From the NCBI GenBank assembly GCA_029255685.2, contig CM055315.2:29579501-29643500 (forward strand): a stretch of DNA of 64,000 nt, read 5' to 3'. The notes beneath the pieces are model-generated. The model saw nothing but the letters and a program-made list of their open reading frames with translations, made no database searches and was not told the DNA's origin. The position numbers were made by a program, and so were the translations under genes. The stretch is from Silene conica (Eukaryota; Streptophyta; Magnoliopsida; Caryophyllales; Caryophyllaceae). Position 1 is the first letter of the stretch; the number at the start of each line of letters is the position of its first letter. This document shows positions 1-11,282 of the stretch, piece by piece.

Positions 1-717
1 GATGCTTTTCGGATTGTGGAAGAGGACAATACTGGTCCAGATTTGTTTTTTATATTTGTTGTGCTTTTTGAGATGCCTTGTTCTGGCTTTTCAACAATGG
101 AAGGGGATAAATGTGGTCCCTCCTTTACCAAGGAAGTTGTATTAACTTTGGCAACATTGTTTCTCCCATGGGTTAATTTAGTAGGTAACTTCATTAAATT
201 ATAACTATTACAACAACCTATCAGTTGCATTAACTGATCCACATCACCATCAAGTACAATGAAACACTCAGCAACTCTGTCCTCTAATGCGCTCTTACAA
301 ATAACCATAGCATGTGTGTCATCTAGGGGCCTTTTCAACCCATTAGTAGGGTTCATGAAGAATATAGCATCAACATCCCTCTTAAAACAACCACATTTTT
401 CTGCCTCCTCAAGTAAAGTAAACCAACACATGTCATCCGGGTCAATACCAACAGTCCTAAATGTGCTACCCATAAAAATCAGACCTTCGTCACCCTTTCG
501 AAAACAACCACCATGCCATAATTTCAAAGTTACGGTCTGCAATGCAAGACGAGACGAGCAAACATAAATGTGCTACCCATAAATTAAACCCACTTAATTA
601 AATAAACAACAACAACAAACATAGATGAAAGGGGAGCAGTGAGAACAATTATGGGCAACAAAAATTAGGGTTAACAAGTAACAAATAACAACAGTAAAAA
701 TGATTTACCTCTACCAT
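1..717 (-). CDS. MULE-associated protein, N-terminal part with PB1-like domain (partial)
   Basis: Two exons are visible. Exon 1 (717 down to 709) encodes only Met-Val-Glu and ends at a GTAAAT donor. The intron covers 708-537, and exon 2 starts after TTGCAG at 536 and stays open to the window edge (178 codons). The joined start reads MVETVTLKLWHGGCF, then MGSTFRTV, DPDDMCWFTLLEEAEKCG and a later FIVLDGDVDQLM. The VTLKLWHGG...DPDDMCWF pattern is that of the PB1-like N-terminal domain found on plant Mutator-type transposase proteins. After about residue 120 the chain becomes polar and Lys/Ser/Thr-rich, probably a linker to a MULE transposase domain that would lie off the window. It acts, if at all, in the nucleus on MULE ends. 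The tiny first exon is an inference from splice signals. It could also be a domesticated PB1-like gene rather than an active transposase. Confidence 0.6.
537..708 (-). other. Intron of the PB1-like MULE gene
   Basis: It is bounded by a GTAAAT donor (703-708 on the complement) and a TTGCAG acceptor. It is rich in AAC/CAA triplets. Removing it joins a 3-codon first exon in frame to the VTLKLWHGG exon. Confidence 0.5.
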
Positions 718-1041
718 TCTGGGCGGCAAAAATTAGGGTTCCTTCAATCAATTGATTTGATTGTAGATGAAAGACGAGCAGTGATGATGAGTTCGTCAAT
801 GTGCTTTTGCAGAAGAAAGAAAGGGACGAAAGGTAAAGGAAGGAGGAAAGAGAAATGCAATTAAACAATAAGAAGCACAAAATATGTTTTAAATAAATTA
901 TAACCGGTTTAACAAGTTGTCTGTCAACCTATTTTGTTAAAGGGGAGGGGGTGTATTAGTTAGTTTTATTTGTAGTTAAACAAAAGCATAGAGTAATTTG
1001 AGAAGGACCCCAATAGGATAGAGTATTCCCATTAAATAACC

Positions 1042-2333
1042 ATAATTTTAATTACAACTATTTGTAATTTTATGATTGACCGTGTTCATTCCCGATTTAA
1101 TTGTTTCTTGAACAATTAATCAAAACCGAGTAATAAAACAATTTTTATTACTTTGACAATTATTATTATAATCCCATTATAATAATACTCGTCACGTAAA
1201 ATCATTTCCAATTTCGAGGTATATATTAATCCGTATCCATATACGATCAATTAAATATTTTATTGAGACGGAATTCCCTAAAGATATGACCTTAAGGAAT
1301 CAACTGATCACCACCATCATATGACGATAATGTCAAACTCTAGACAGCCAATCATTATCGACAAATGTTGATCTGTCGACTTTAAAAGAGTAACATTCCT
1401 AATTGTGTTTCATTCAAATGAGATTTAAATATGTAAACGCATTATTGTCGAGGACACAACCTTCAACAGTTAATGGTAGTATGAAGTTTATATGTATATT
1501 TATGGAGGAAGGTTGTGGATGTGTATTGTTTCGATAGTATTGACGGCATGAGCATCGACACTTATGAGCGTAAGTAGGTTTCAAGGACAAAGTTGTGTGT
1601 GAGGGTGATAGGATGTAACGGTTCCTGTTAAAGGGTACTCGGTTGGTGGAGTGTGTGGGCATTGAATTAAGGTGTGATATAAAAGCAATACAGAGTTGAC
1701 AACACTTATATGATTTCAGTGTTAGGATAACGTTAGGTGAACTGTATTATGGTTTGTGTGGGCATGGCTTGGTGAATTTTAGTGTCGAGGATGGTGGATG
1801 GGAGTTGAGTGGTGCTACTTAGGCAAATACTATGAGTTTATGCTGTAAGGTTATGAGGACGTAACTTATTTCTTTAGAGGGATAAGAGATGATTGTGTTC
1901 TATTTTTAGTCTTTATAGTCAGTTTTATATAAGTTTCATATATGTTTTATCATCTTTGTTATGTCTTGCGCATCCTTGAGATGCGGTGTTTCGAACATGT
2001 AAGAGGTTGGGTACGTTCTGCACATCCTTGGGATGTGGTGTTGGATTTGTTGTAAGATGTCATTGGAGTAATGTTGCACCTCGAGATGATCGCGTGTCAG
2101 ATTCTAAGTCTTGTGAATCAGTGCTATGTGTGTACAGAAGTGTTATAAAGGCCTTGTTGTGTTTTGCACATCTTCGGGATGTGGTGGATTTATGTCGTCT
2201 TATGCCTTGGTTGACCTTGCGGAGTAAGAAGTAAAAGTAGGTGTTGGCATACCATAATTTTGGTGTTGTAAGTCGTGTCTTTTCAGGTTGGTTATGAACT
2301 TTGAGGACGAAGTTCTTTCTAAGGGGAGAAGAT
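1042..2333 (+). repeat. Retrotransposon-derived filler, no gene
   Basis: No sustained reading frame is present. About 1060-1400 looks like non-coding Copia-type LTR sequence. The last ~60 bases before 2334 contain a TTTGAGGACGAAGTT motif and an AAGGGGAGAAGA purine tract, which in Gypsy elements lie just inside the 3' LTR. The block appears to be old, rearranged retroelement DNA. Confidence 0.35.
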
Positions 2334-3576
2334 TGTAACACCCCTCCCTTCCGTAAGGGTGTAAAGGTTGCTGAGTTGTGACTCAACTCGGCCGAGTTAG
2401 AGTAACTCGATCGAGTAGGTCGAAATCAGCCAAGTAAGAGTAACTCGGCCGAGTAAGTGCAACTCGGCCGAGTAAGTGCAACTCGTCCGAGTAAGTGCAA
2501 CTCGTCCGAGTAAGTGTAACTCGGCCGAGTAGGTATGACTCGGCCGAGTTGCTCCAATTAGGTCGAGTAGGTCTTTCCGAGAGTTGGGCCGCGGTTAATT
2601 ATATAAGATAAACCGAGGTTATAATTTTTCTTTACCCTAAATCAGTTTTACGCAGCCTTTCTCCTCCCTTTCACATTTCTCTCCCAAGTCTCCCTAGAGG
2701 TTCATAGAAAGTTTAGATGCGCCAATCATCTAGCCTAGATTGTATCTACAAGTAAGTATCATTCTTATCGTTAGTATGTCGTTAGAATTCAGTACGTTTC
2801 AGTAAGTAATTTATATATATGTTTCATAGGAGGATTCGTTGAGGAACGTTGGTAGGACAGTCGTGGATTGTGTTTGCTTGATTATTGTCTTAAGGTAGGG
2901 TTCTCCCTACTCAATTACTTGTTATGTGATTGTGACAATATTTATGATATATTATGACGATGTTACTGTTGTGCTGTAAGATTGATATCACTCGTGGTTA
3001 TGAGATGAGATTTGAGAACATATGTGTGGGACCGTTGCGGGAAACGACTCTCACTCCTACGATCGCTCTTCGTGGGACCCGCCACGGAGGGGATGTGCAC
3101 ATTAATGATCTGGGTACCCCTTGCCGTGAGCAAGTGGGGGTTGATTGTGGGACTACAAGTCGCCACTGTAAGATGATTGGTTATTGGTGATATCAGCAGG
3201 CTATGCTATGCGATTTTTGTACTTGTTCTTGATTTTGATCCCAACGATATTGTGTATACAGTAACCGACGCTTGTGGTTTGTGCGCTGTGATGATCCATG
3301 TAATAGTGAGCAGGTTTTCAGGTACGACATGATTGTTGATGTCTGATTGCTTGGGAAGGATGAGACTCCACTCAGTTTTCTAGCCGTGTCATAGTTTCTT
3401 TAGCTTCCTTATTTGGTTGTATTAGACATTGTTATACTTCGACTTTATTCTAAATAAACTTTAATAAATGTTATATTATTGTATCTTGATATTATACCTC
3501 CGAAAACTGAGATGGTAGCCCTTTCATGGTCTGATGGTCCTCTTTCCTAAAGGCTTTGGATTATGAGGGTGTTACA
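2334..3576 (+). mobile_element. LTR of a degraded Gypsy-type retrotransposon
   Basis: The sequence begins TGTAACACCCC and ends GGGTGTTACA, matching the TGTAACA...TGTTACA termini of plant Gypsy LTRs. A polypurine tract sits directly to the left, so this is read as the 3' LTR (about 1.24 kb) of a plus-strand element whose internal part is eroded and unrecognisable. No convincing 5-bp target duplication could be paired. It is an old fossil. A related LTR start lies at 16560-16690 in the other orientation. Confidence 0.55.
2378..2572 (+). repeat. Palindromic CTCGGCCGAGT array inside the LTR
   Basis: About ten units of an ACTCGGCCGAGT-type palindrome occur at roughly 18-20-base spacing. Several have one-base variants (CGTCCG, CGATCG). 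The block is much richer in G+C than its surroundings. Similar palindromes appear in the related fragment near 16560-16690. Confidence 0.8.
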
Positions 3577-4240
3577 CACTCTGTCGGGCTTGTGACCGCT
3601 TATAGAGTTCTTAAAAATTTTAGGTTGTCTGGTCGTGGCGAGAGCTACTATAGTATTCTCTTGAGTCAATTCTTTGACAAGAGACTATTCGCCCGGGTCT
3701 TTACAGTTTCTGATTGACTTTAGTTTTTTCTTTACGTAATTCCATATATGGGGACAAACGGGCATCTTTTAGGTCATGATAAACTGTAGTTGTACAGAGG
3801 GAATAGTGCGATAGAAATTGTCCACCCCCTTGTCAGGGTTATCTTCAATCTCAGGGGCACTCGAGGAAGAGTAGATTGAAAATGCGTGGTCACGCTCAGA
3901 AAGTATCTATGGTAGATAATTCCGATCAAACACTTGCTTTTCAGATCGAGGAAACCGCTCACGATATGTTCATATGCAAGTACGACCTGCAAGACCGCTT
4001 GCATTGAGTGGGAGATGATGTAATATGACAAGAAAATTGGTGGCGCACACTTGTGAGGACAAGTGAGAGATTGTTGAAGTAAGTGTCCTCAACAATAGTG
4101 CGATCAAATGATTTAATATAATCATTAAATCTCTTATAGAGTTCTTAAAAATGTTTTTACATGTTTTCCTTTATAGACGGGTAATATTTAATTACTTAAT
4201 GGCTCCAACGAAACAAGCACTGAGTCAAACACATAGTCGC
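3577..4240 (+). mobile_element. Copia-type retrotransposon 3' remnant
   Basis: At about 4040-4080 the text GTGAGGACAAGTGAGAGAT, followed by TGTTGAAGTAAGTGTCC, looks like the end of a Copia internal region (polypurine tract) leading into an LTR start. The left part carries no open frame. It is a broken fossil with many breaks, and the family call is tentative. Confidence 0.35.
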
Positions 4241-4814
4241 GTAAAATATTACAAAAAAAGACTTATTAATTGAAATTTTTTTAGTTGGTGATTTGGTTTT
4301 TTTTTTATATAATTTCTTACTTGTTTAATTGAAATTTATTTTTCGTTTATCCATTTATATAATATTTGTTTTAAATTAATTTTAAATTTTAATTCTACCA
4401 AAAAATACAAATAAACGTAAGAAAAATAAAAAATAAAAAAATTACTCTAATTTTCTTTTTGAGGGAAAATTTAATTTACTTCAATTTAATTTAATTAATT
4501 ATAAATGAAAAGTTAAATATTAAAACAATGAAAAAAATTGGGGCAACTCACGACAAGAGCACACGATCATATGACTGGAATGTGGGTGTCGGGCTAGGCA
4601 CGACAAGTAGACACGCCACCCGTACTCGTGCCTTGCCTTGCTCTGTGGACAAGCAAGCATGACATGCCGACATAAAGCCCAACCAGGCCCGCTAGAATAC
4701 TAAGCCGAGTAGTAACTTAGTGAGGGTGTGAAAACCAAAAGTTTGAGGTGTTCATTGAGAAAATTTTATATTCCCTCCCATCCAAACAAAAGGTAACGAC
4801 TGCTTTTTGGCACT
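4241..4814. other. A/T-rich intergenic DNA
   Basis: The DNA is very A/T-rich with long T and A runs. A G/C-rich patch at 4560-4700 repeats GCACGAC-like words and may be a relic of a miniature element. No gene is seen. Confidence 0.5.
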
Positions 4815-6199
4815 CACTACTACAAAACACTCTAACTACATTAGTGAATGGACATGGGTTTTTCAAAAATCCGATGTAGTAAATAATGCACATAGGTTTT
4901 TTGAGAAATCCGATGTCCTTACAAACTCATTTACATCGGTTGTTTTTTACAACCCATGTCCATGAGTGATAATATTAATGGACATCAGATTTTTGAAAAA
5001 CCCATGTTTATTGTCTGTTTATTTACATCGAATTTTTAACTAAACCTATGTCCATTGCATTTCATTTTTTAAAAAACCCATTTCATTTTATAAACCCATT
5101 TCATCTTATTAACAACATTCAGAACTTCCACTTCGCAGCAACACTCCCTCCTTCGTCATCTCTTTCATGTCCGATGCAACACTCTCTCCTTCGTCATCTC
5201 TTTCTCCCTCCTTCGTCATCTCTTTCTTCATAATTCCGATGCCACCCCGGAACTTCCTCTTCGCATCTCTAGTAAGTATTTTTCTTTCTTTTTCTTCTTT
5301 AATTTGTTAGTATTTAGCTTTAATTTTCGAAATTAGGGTTAGTCTTTTCGATTTGGGATTTTGGCTCTGGGATGTTTTCAAGCTTTTCTTTTCCGTCTAT
5401 CATTGTTTCTCCATCCCCAATTTTTGAATTAGGGTTTATACTAATTTCGAAATTAGGATTTCGAAAATTAGGGTTTATAATAAATTAAATTAGTATGTAT
5501 CTCATGAATGAATGAATGAGATCGTCTCATGTACTCGTGAAATGTGTTAGCACGTGATTGAATTTTTTATTGCCTTCAATTGATTTTGGATCAATGGGTA
5601 AGGGACGAAAGGAATGAGAGGAAACATGTTCCTTTTTTTGAGTTGGGAGGAAGGGAGAAGGGGGAAATGGAGGGACCCATTTTCGTTCTTATTATGACCC
5701 AAATTCAATCCTTCCGACATAGAAAGAGCAGGGAAGGAAAGTGATTGTTGGTCCATTACCCTTCCCTTCCTCTCACTTATCCTGTCTCCTTGGCTTTCTC
5801 TTCTTGCATCAAAGCTATGAGCGAGTGTATTTTTTAGATACTGCGTCTGGGTTTTGCTAACAAGACGCAGTCTTGATATAGTTAAGCATAAGTATTTCAG
5901 TAATTGTGTAGTAACCTTGCTTCAACTCTTCTATACATTCTTACAGTTTTCTTGTTCACACTTACAGAAACGAAGTGTGTAGTTCTTCTCCTGTCACCTT
6001 CTCTTTGGTCAGAATCACTGCACCGCTTTGAGGTGCCTGTATAGTAAATAGTGACAGTGAACTTGTATATGCCTGGTCACAACCTTATGCCCTGTGAATC
6101 CTGCCTTCTCCATTCTTTGGTTTTTACTTTGTCCTCACTCTGCTTAAGCTAGTTCTTAATGAGAGATTGGAAGTGGAAAATAAGTAACAAATTGTAGAA

Positions 6200-6522
6200 A
6201 TGGGAGCGCTTGCTCCAGTCACTCAATGGATTCCGAAAGATGACTTCTTACTTAAGAAGGCAATTGAGGTAAGCTTGTTCATGGTGTCACTATTGTAGTC
6301 ATCTGTGTGGTTGCTGTTGGTTCTATTCTTAATTAATGTGGGTACGAGGTCATTTATAGAATTCCTTTGTCAAATATAGCCTGTTTGTTCTGTTTTTTTG
6401 CTGACTATGGATGCTATATGTGTACATTCTAGGATGGTGCTTCCTTGGAGTCACTTGCGAAGGGAGCAGTTCGTTTTTCTCGTAAATTTACATTCAAGGA
6501 GTTCACAAGGCTGATACTTTAG
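6200..6522 (+). pseudogene. Captured N-terminal fragment of an MCRS1-like (microspherule/FHA) gene
   Basis: Exon A (6200-6268) reads MGALAPVTQWIPKDDFLLKK plus three residues (AIE) and ends at a GTAAGC donor. Exon B (6433-6522) follows an AG acceptor and reads DGASLESLAKGAVRFSRKF, then TFKEFTRLIL and a stop. The two join in frame to 52 codons. This matches, from memory, the N-terminus of the plant forkhead-associated/microspherule-protein-like family (Arabidopsis At3g54350, EMB1967), where the domain continues far beyond this point. The FHA part is missing and the fragment diverges at its end. The exon-intron structure is kept, so genomic DNA rather than a processed transcript was captured. 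Whether the fragment is transcribed cannot be seen. Confidence 0.65.
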
Positions 6523-6799
6523 TTTTACATTTCTCATGTAATTGCTTTAGTTTTCTCCTTGTATATGGTTTTGTTTATGATATATAATACTTACCTTTCA
6601 CCAAAAAAAAAAAGAAATGTATTAGTCAATTGTTCATTATCTTTGTCTATATGGTTTTTTGTACATTTGCCTTGTGCTTGTGTTATACGACTCCTAATAG
6701 AACGAGAGACCCCTAATCTTTGCCTTAGTACATTTAGCCTGTACATTTAGCCTGTTTAAATTATTGAAAACAATAATGTCATTAATCTTACAATTTCAG

Positions 6800-7740
6800 G
6801 TATCCACAGTTCTCGAGGAGAGCAGTCAGCTTTATAAATCTATGAAGGAACTTCAATCTATAGTCAGCCAACTTGAAGAATAATTGGAAGAGTATAAAGA
6901 TTTCAGGTATCCACAGTTCTCGTGTAATTAAATCTTATCGCAAGTGTTGTTAACTGTCTCTATTCGGTTCAGGTGGGGTTCTGTTTTACTGGGCCTGCTA
7001 CCTAATCAAATTAATACTACTTCCCTGAAAATCTTATCGCAGGAGCAATTCTTTATCATGAAGCCAGAAGAGGTAGTCACTCGATCTTTTAAAATAGACC
7101 CAACCACTAATCAAGCTGCAAAATAAGCTTGTTTCGGTAAAGCTATTTGCTAATCTCTTTTTTCTTATTTTGTGTTTGTTCATGTCAATTTTTATGGGAC
7201 TTTGGCAAACAGTTGGAATTTGATGTTTGCAAACTTACAATTTTTCCTGTGCAGCAATTCTAATAGACTCGGTGTTCAAAGAAGTTGATAGAGCGAGTGC
7301 CAGTTCACCACAACAAGCCACAATGCTAGACAATGGAACACAGGTATCTATCCGCATGTACAACCACCTGTGAAGGAATAATTAGAGATTAAGTAAGATA
7401 TGATCAGTTCAGTTCTGGTGCAAGTGCTGAAGTGCAGCTCTTAAAGGTTCGTGTGCTTCAGTCTAAATTCTGATACATAGATTAAATAAAAAACTTGCAG
7501 TACATGTAAATCAACCTGAAAAATACTCTAAGGCAAAATAATTCATGATCATAGCATCTACAGGGACCTATATGAAACCATGTTTGTGCTCATAGTTAAC
7601 ATTACCTTGAACCTAGGAGGATTTGTTGCTGAAATTCTTCAACATTATGCATATAATTATTTTGTTTGGTTTGATTGAATTTTCAGGCCAAAGAAATTCG
7701 GAGATTAGCTGATAACATGGTTCAGTTCGGCAAAGATGTA
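6800..7740 (+). other. Further exon-like pieces of unknown origin inside the CACTA element
   Basis: Several short open stretches follow AG acceptor-like sites, for example one translating to STVLEESSQLYKSMKELQ (about 6802-6880), which looks like coiled coil, and one ending AKEIRRLADNMVQFGKDV (near 7690-7740). They resemble exons of a captured gene, but I do not recognise the source, and stops interrupt them. Confidence 0.3.
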
Positions 7741-7844
7741 TGTCTTATTATACCTCTTTAACTGCTGACCATTGTGGACATGGCACAGGAATATATAACG
7801 TCAGACAACCAGCAAACCCACACACGTAAAATCAATTGGTCATA

Positions 7845-8042
7845 CTACTGAAACATCAACAACAACCAGTAGTAGTCAGTAGCAGCAGCCAACAACAACA
7901 GCAGCCAGCAGCAGCAACAAACAACATCAGTAGCAGCAGCAGAGCAGTAGCAACTAGCGTAGTAGTAGCAACCAGCATCAAGCAACAGTAGCAAGTAGTA
8001 ACAGCAACCAACAACATCAACCAACAACACTAGCAGTAGCAA
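7845..8042. repeat. Imperfect CAA/CAG/TAG trinucleotide repeat
   Basis: About 200 bases of interspersed AAC, AGC and AGT triplets. Open frames through it on either strand are low-complexity artefacts. Confidence 0.8.
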
Positions 8043-9010
8043 ACATGGTATGAAGAATGACCTTTGATGTCATAGTAATGTATAGTTTGACTTAGAAAAC
8101 TTTGTGCGTCTTGTGCACTTTAACGGTATATATGTTGTATGATATTGTATGTATGACAAACGACCTTTGTTTGGTTCGTTCTTGAAACAATGTATGACGA
8201 ACGACTTTTGTTGTCGTAATTAGTAATGAAAGGGCTCCGTTTTCGTACAATGCCGGATTTGGGAATTATATTGGCAACAGGAATTTTGATTCCAATTTTA
8301 TTTTAAACAAAACCACATTAAAGGACAGAGGTTGTAAAAAATCTGATGTTTACTACCCAATAATAGACATGGGATTTTGTAAAAAACTGATGTATATAAC
8401 AGCAATAGACATGGGATTTAAACGAAAGTCTGATGTAAAAATCAACAATAGACATAGGATTATTTTTAAGGAAAAACTGATGTAAATAACATTAATGGAC
8501 ATAGGATTTTTACATATTAGACATGGGATTTTACGAAAGTCCGTTGTCCATTATAAGCAATAGACATAGGATGTTTGAAACATCCGATGTCCATTAGAGT
8601 AATGCACATCGGTTGTACAACCTATGTCTATTACAAACTAAAGGACATAACTGAACTCTACATCGGTTCAAAAACCTATGTCTATTAGTCAAAAAATCCT
8701 ATGTAGTAAGCAACTTTTGTAGTAGTGACTATTCATGATCGTAGGGAATCTTTGGTATTACCGTTAATATCTTACTTCCTCTATTCAACTCCAGTATATC
8801 ATATTCCATTCTATACACTATCCACGAGTAAACATCATTATTAGTTTATTACTGTAAAAGAATCTTGTAAATCATCCTATGTGGCACTATGTGGTAATAG
8901 CATTAACCCTCACACGCCCTCACATTCACCCTCACAAAACAATTTTTCCTTAGCCAATCAAATCCTTTGAAATTTGACAAGTCAGATTTCCTAATTGATA
9001 AAAAAAAAGT

Positions 9011-9810
9011 GTTTAATGCTATAAAAAAAAATAACGTAAAACAAGTCAGATTTTCTAATTTGCCTTTTATTCTCTAAACAATTATTTAGAGAATATTAAT
9101 TATTTAGAGAATATATGCAAAGATTTTGTATGATACATCATGGAAACATTAAATGATCTTTCTCTTTTATTCTTGACGTAAATCCAATCATTAGCAAATT
9201 TTTTGGAGAAATTAATATTCTCTACAATTTAGAAGATTTTATTCTACCCAAATAACGGCTTAATAAATTAGCAAAATCGTAATTTTAGTTCTAATTTAAG
9301 ATAACCCGAGAAGAAAACATATCTACAATTAAGAAGATTTTATTATACCTAAATACCGGCTTAATAAATCACGTTTCTATTTATTAAAAAACAAGATAAC
9401 GTCTTAATATGTGTTTAATGCTATCAAAAAAAAAGATAACGTATAACAAGTCAGATTTTCTAATTTGCCTTTTATATTCTCTAAACAATTATTTAGAGAA
9501 TATTAATTATTTAGAGACTATAGAAAGATTCCGTATGATACATCATGGAAGATTAAATGATCATTTCCCTTTTATTTTTGACGTAAATCCAATCATTAGC
9601 AAATTTTTTGGAGAAATTAATATTCTCTACAATTAAGAAGATTTTATTCTACCTAAATACCGGCTTAATAAATTTGCAAAATCGTAATTTTAGTTCTAAT
9701 TTAAGATAACCCGAGAAGAAAACATATCTACAATTAAGAAGATTTTATTCTACCTAAATACCGGCTTAATAAATCACGTTTCTATTTATTAGAAAAATAA
9801 GATATTTAGT
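9011..9810 (+). repeat. Two-copy tandem duplication, ~402-bp period
   Basis: The unit starting GTTTAATGCTAT at 9011 recurs at 9413. Both copies contain the same order of words, including ACAAGTCAGATTTTCTAATT, CATCATGGAA, CAATCATTAGCAAATTTTT and AATACCGGCTTAATAAAT. By eye the copies are more than 90% identical. No protein is encoded. Inside each unit, a shorter block (AAGAAGATTTTATTCTACC...CGGCTTAATAAAT) is itself repeated. Confidence 0.85.
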
Positions 9811-11282
9811 TTTGTTTATCTCAAAAACAAAATAAAGTATTAAATTTTCGTTTGGGCTTTTTCAGTTTGGGCTCTAACCACGACCCAAATTAAAATGAAA
9901 ATTTGTTTGGCGGTTTACATTTTCTCCGACCTCTAAGTACGATCCATAATCTGTTATTTTGTTATGTTCTTTTATTTAAATATTCATTATGAAAAGATTT
10001 GTTAGAATCGATTTATATATTATTTTCATTTTCTGTAATATATAAAACTTAATTATCTAAATTTTTTTTATTTTTTTTATTTTTATAATTTACATAACTT
10101 AAGTTACTTAAATTTGTATGTTATAATTTCCTTTTTTAACTATGTCTTAATTGTTTCATTTTAATCCTGTCTTACAATTGTTAATTCTATTAACATTATC
10201 CCATGTGTTACTTTATTAACTTACATAACTTAAAGTTCTCAAATGTGGATGTTATAATTTCCGTATATATATATTTTAATATATATATATATAATGATAT
10301 TATATTATTTTTTTTGTTTATTAAAAAAAACACATGTTTGAATAAATAGAATTGATTATATAATATTCTCGCAAAAGAATTGGTTATATAATAAGTAAAA
10401 ATTATAGTTATATTTTAAAATAAGTGTACACAATCCCGTGATTTTTCACGGGTGTTAAAGTAGTTCAATTTTAATTTTATCTCATTTCATAAGTGAAAAT
10501 ATATTTATGTGAGAACTTGTTTTGTTCGTCTTTTACGAATATGTTAAAAATATATAATTTTTATAATTTTTGCAAACAGGTAGATTGTAAAATAAGCGTT
10601 AAGAAACGTGAAAAAGCAAGAGGGAAGTTAAATGGAGAAAATGTTATTTTTCCCAAACGTGAACAAGTAAAATCTTATTTTCCCCTAAAATATAACAAAA
10701 ATATCTTAGACCATAAAAAGAAATTAATAGGAAGCACATGAGGGAAAATAAATTAGAATGATACATACGTATGAAATCAAAATAATAATGGAAAATCTGA
10801 ATATTTTCCCGATTGAGAAGATTTTGACCCCTAAAAAAAATCCTTAACCTCATGAATGAAAACAAAATAAATGTGAGAGAGGCTAAAGTTGTAACAAATC
10901 CCCAAAAAATTCTGCAAGAAAGCAATAAAAAGTCAACCAATTCCTTGATGTTCTCTCTTCTCCTATGAACGCGTAGAGTAGAAGAAACATCTGTGTCTTC
11001 TCTTTTAACGCGGTTTCTCCACCAACAATTTTCACTTTTCTTCATCTTCTTCCTTTCATACCCTTCCCTACTTTTCCACCAAACCCCCTTCAAAACCTCA
11101 CATCATTTTATTTATCATACTTTCTTTTACTTACTTTTTCTTTTTTTGGGATTGATCTTCAAAACCCAGAATTCACATCTTCCAAAACTCTGAAAAGATC
11201 GAATCTTTTTTCTGGGTTTTTCGTAAAATCACAGAATTCACGCTAGTAAAAGTAAACCCTAATCCCCTAAAGATCGTTAAGA
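9811..11282 (+). other. A/T-rich upstream region and 5' UTR of the PP2C gene
   Basis: The DNA is A/T-rich to about 10900. A hairpin CCCGTG-ATTTTT-CACGGG at 10449-10466 may be a decayed Helitron 3' end. From about 11000 the strand becomes pyrimidine-rich (CTTCTTCC, TTTCTTTT), typical of a plant 5' leader, and leads to the ATG at 11283. I cannot fix a TATA box or a transcription start. Confidence 0.4.

Larger units (their letters stand above)
1..1041 (-). mobile_element. Terminal part of a Mutator-like (MULE) element, cut by the window edge
   Basis: The stretch at about 925-1041 closely resembles the right end of the complete 9-bp-TSD element at 30671-31658. Both hold the same ordered pieces: a GGGGTGTATTAG-like block, TTTGAGAAGGA, TAGAGTATTC and a terminal ATTAAATAACC. 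The end therefore lies near 1041, and the predicted target duplication is the following 9 bases (1042-1050), whose partner is outside the window. The protein gene at 1-717 reads away from this terminus, as expected for an autonomous MULE. The end assignment rests on similarity to the other copies, because the opposite terminus is not in view. Confidence 0.55.
4815..8727. mobile_element. Non-autonomous CACTA (En/Spm-like) element with ACT target duplication
   Basis: The left end reads CACTACTACAAAA (4815-4827) and the right end TTTTGTAGTAGTG (8715-8727), perfect 13-bp inverted ends. The flanking triplets 4812-4814 and 8728-8730 are both ACT, the 3-bp duplication expected for CACTA elements. 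Subterminal repeats with GACATGGG and CCGATGT-type words lie at both ends (about 4840-5050 and 8310-8700), as the superfamily uses for transposase binding. No transposase gene is inside. The interior instead holds host-like exon fragments and a trinucleotide repeat, so it would need a transposase supplied by another element. Confidence 0.9.

Noticed and set aside
2060-2386. 108-codon minus-strand frame at the LTR border
   Set aside because: It straddles the internal/LTR junction of a Gypsy fossil and resembles no protein.
7845-8042. 65-codon Leu/Tyr/Cys-rich frame
   Set aside because: It is a translation of a trinucleotide repeat.
10644-11093. 149-codon minus-strand frame over the PP2C leader
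   Set aside because: It is antisense to a clear promoter/leader, has low complexity with many Phe/Leu/Arg, and shows no family match or splice logic.
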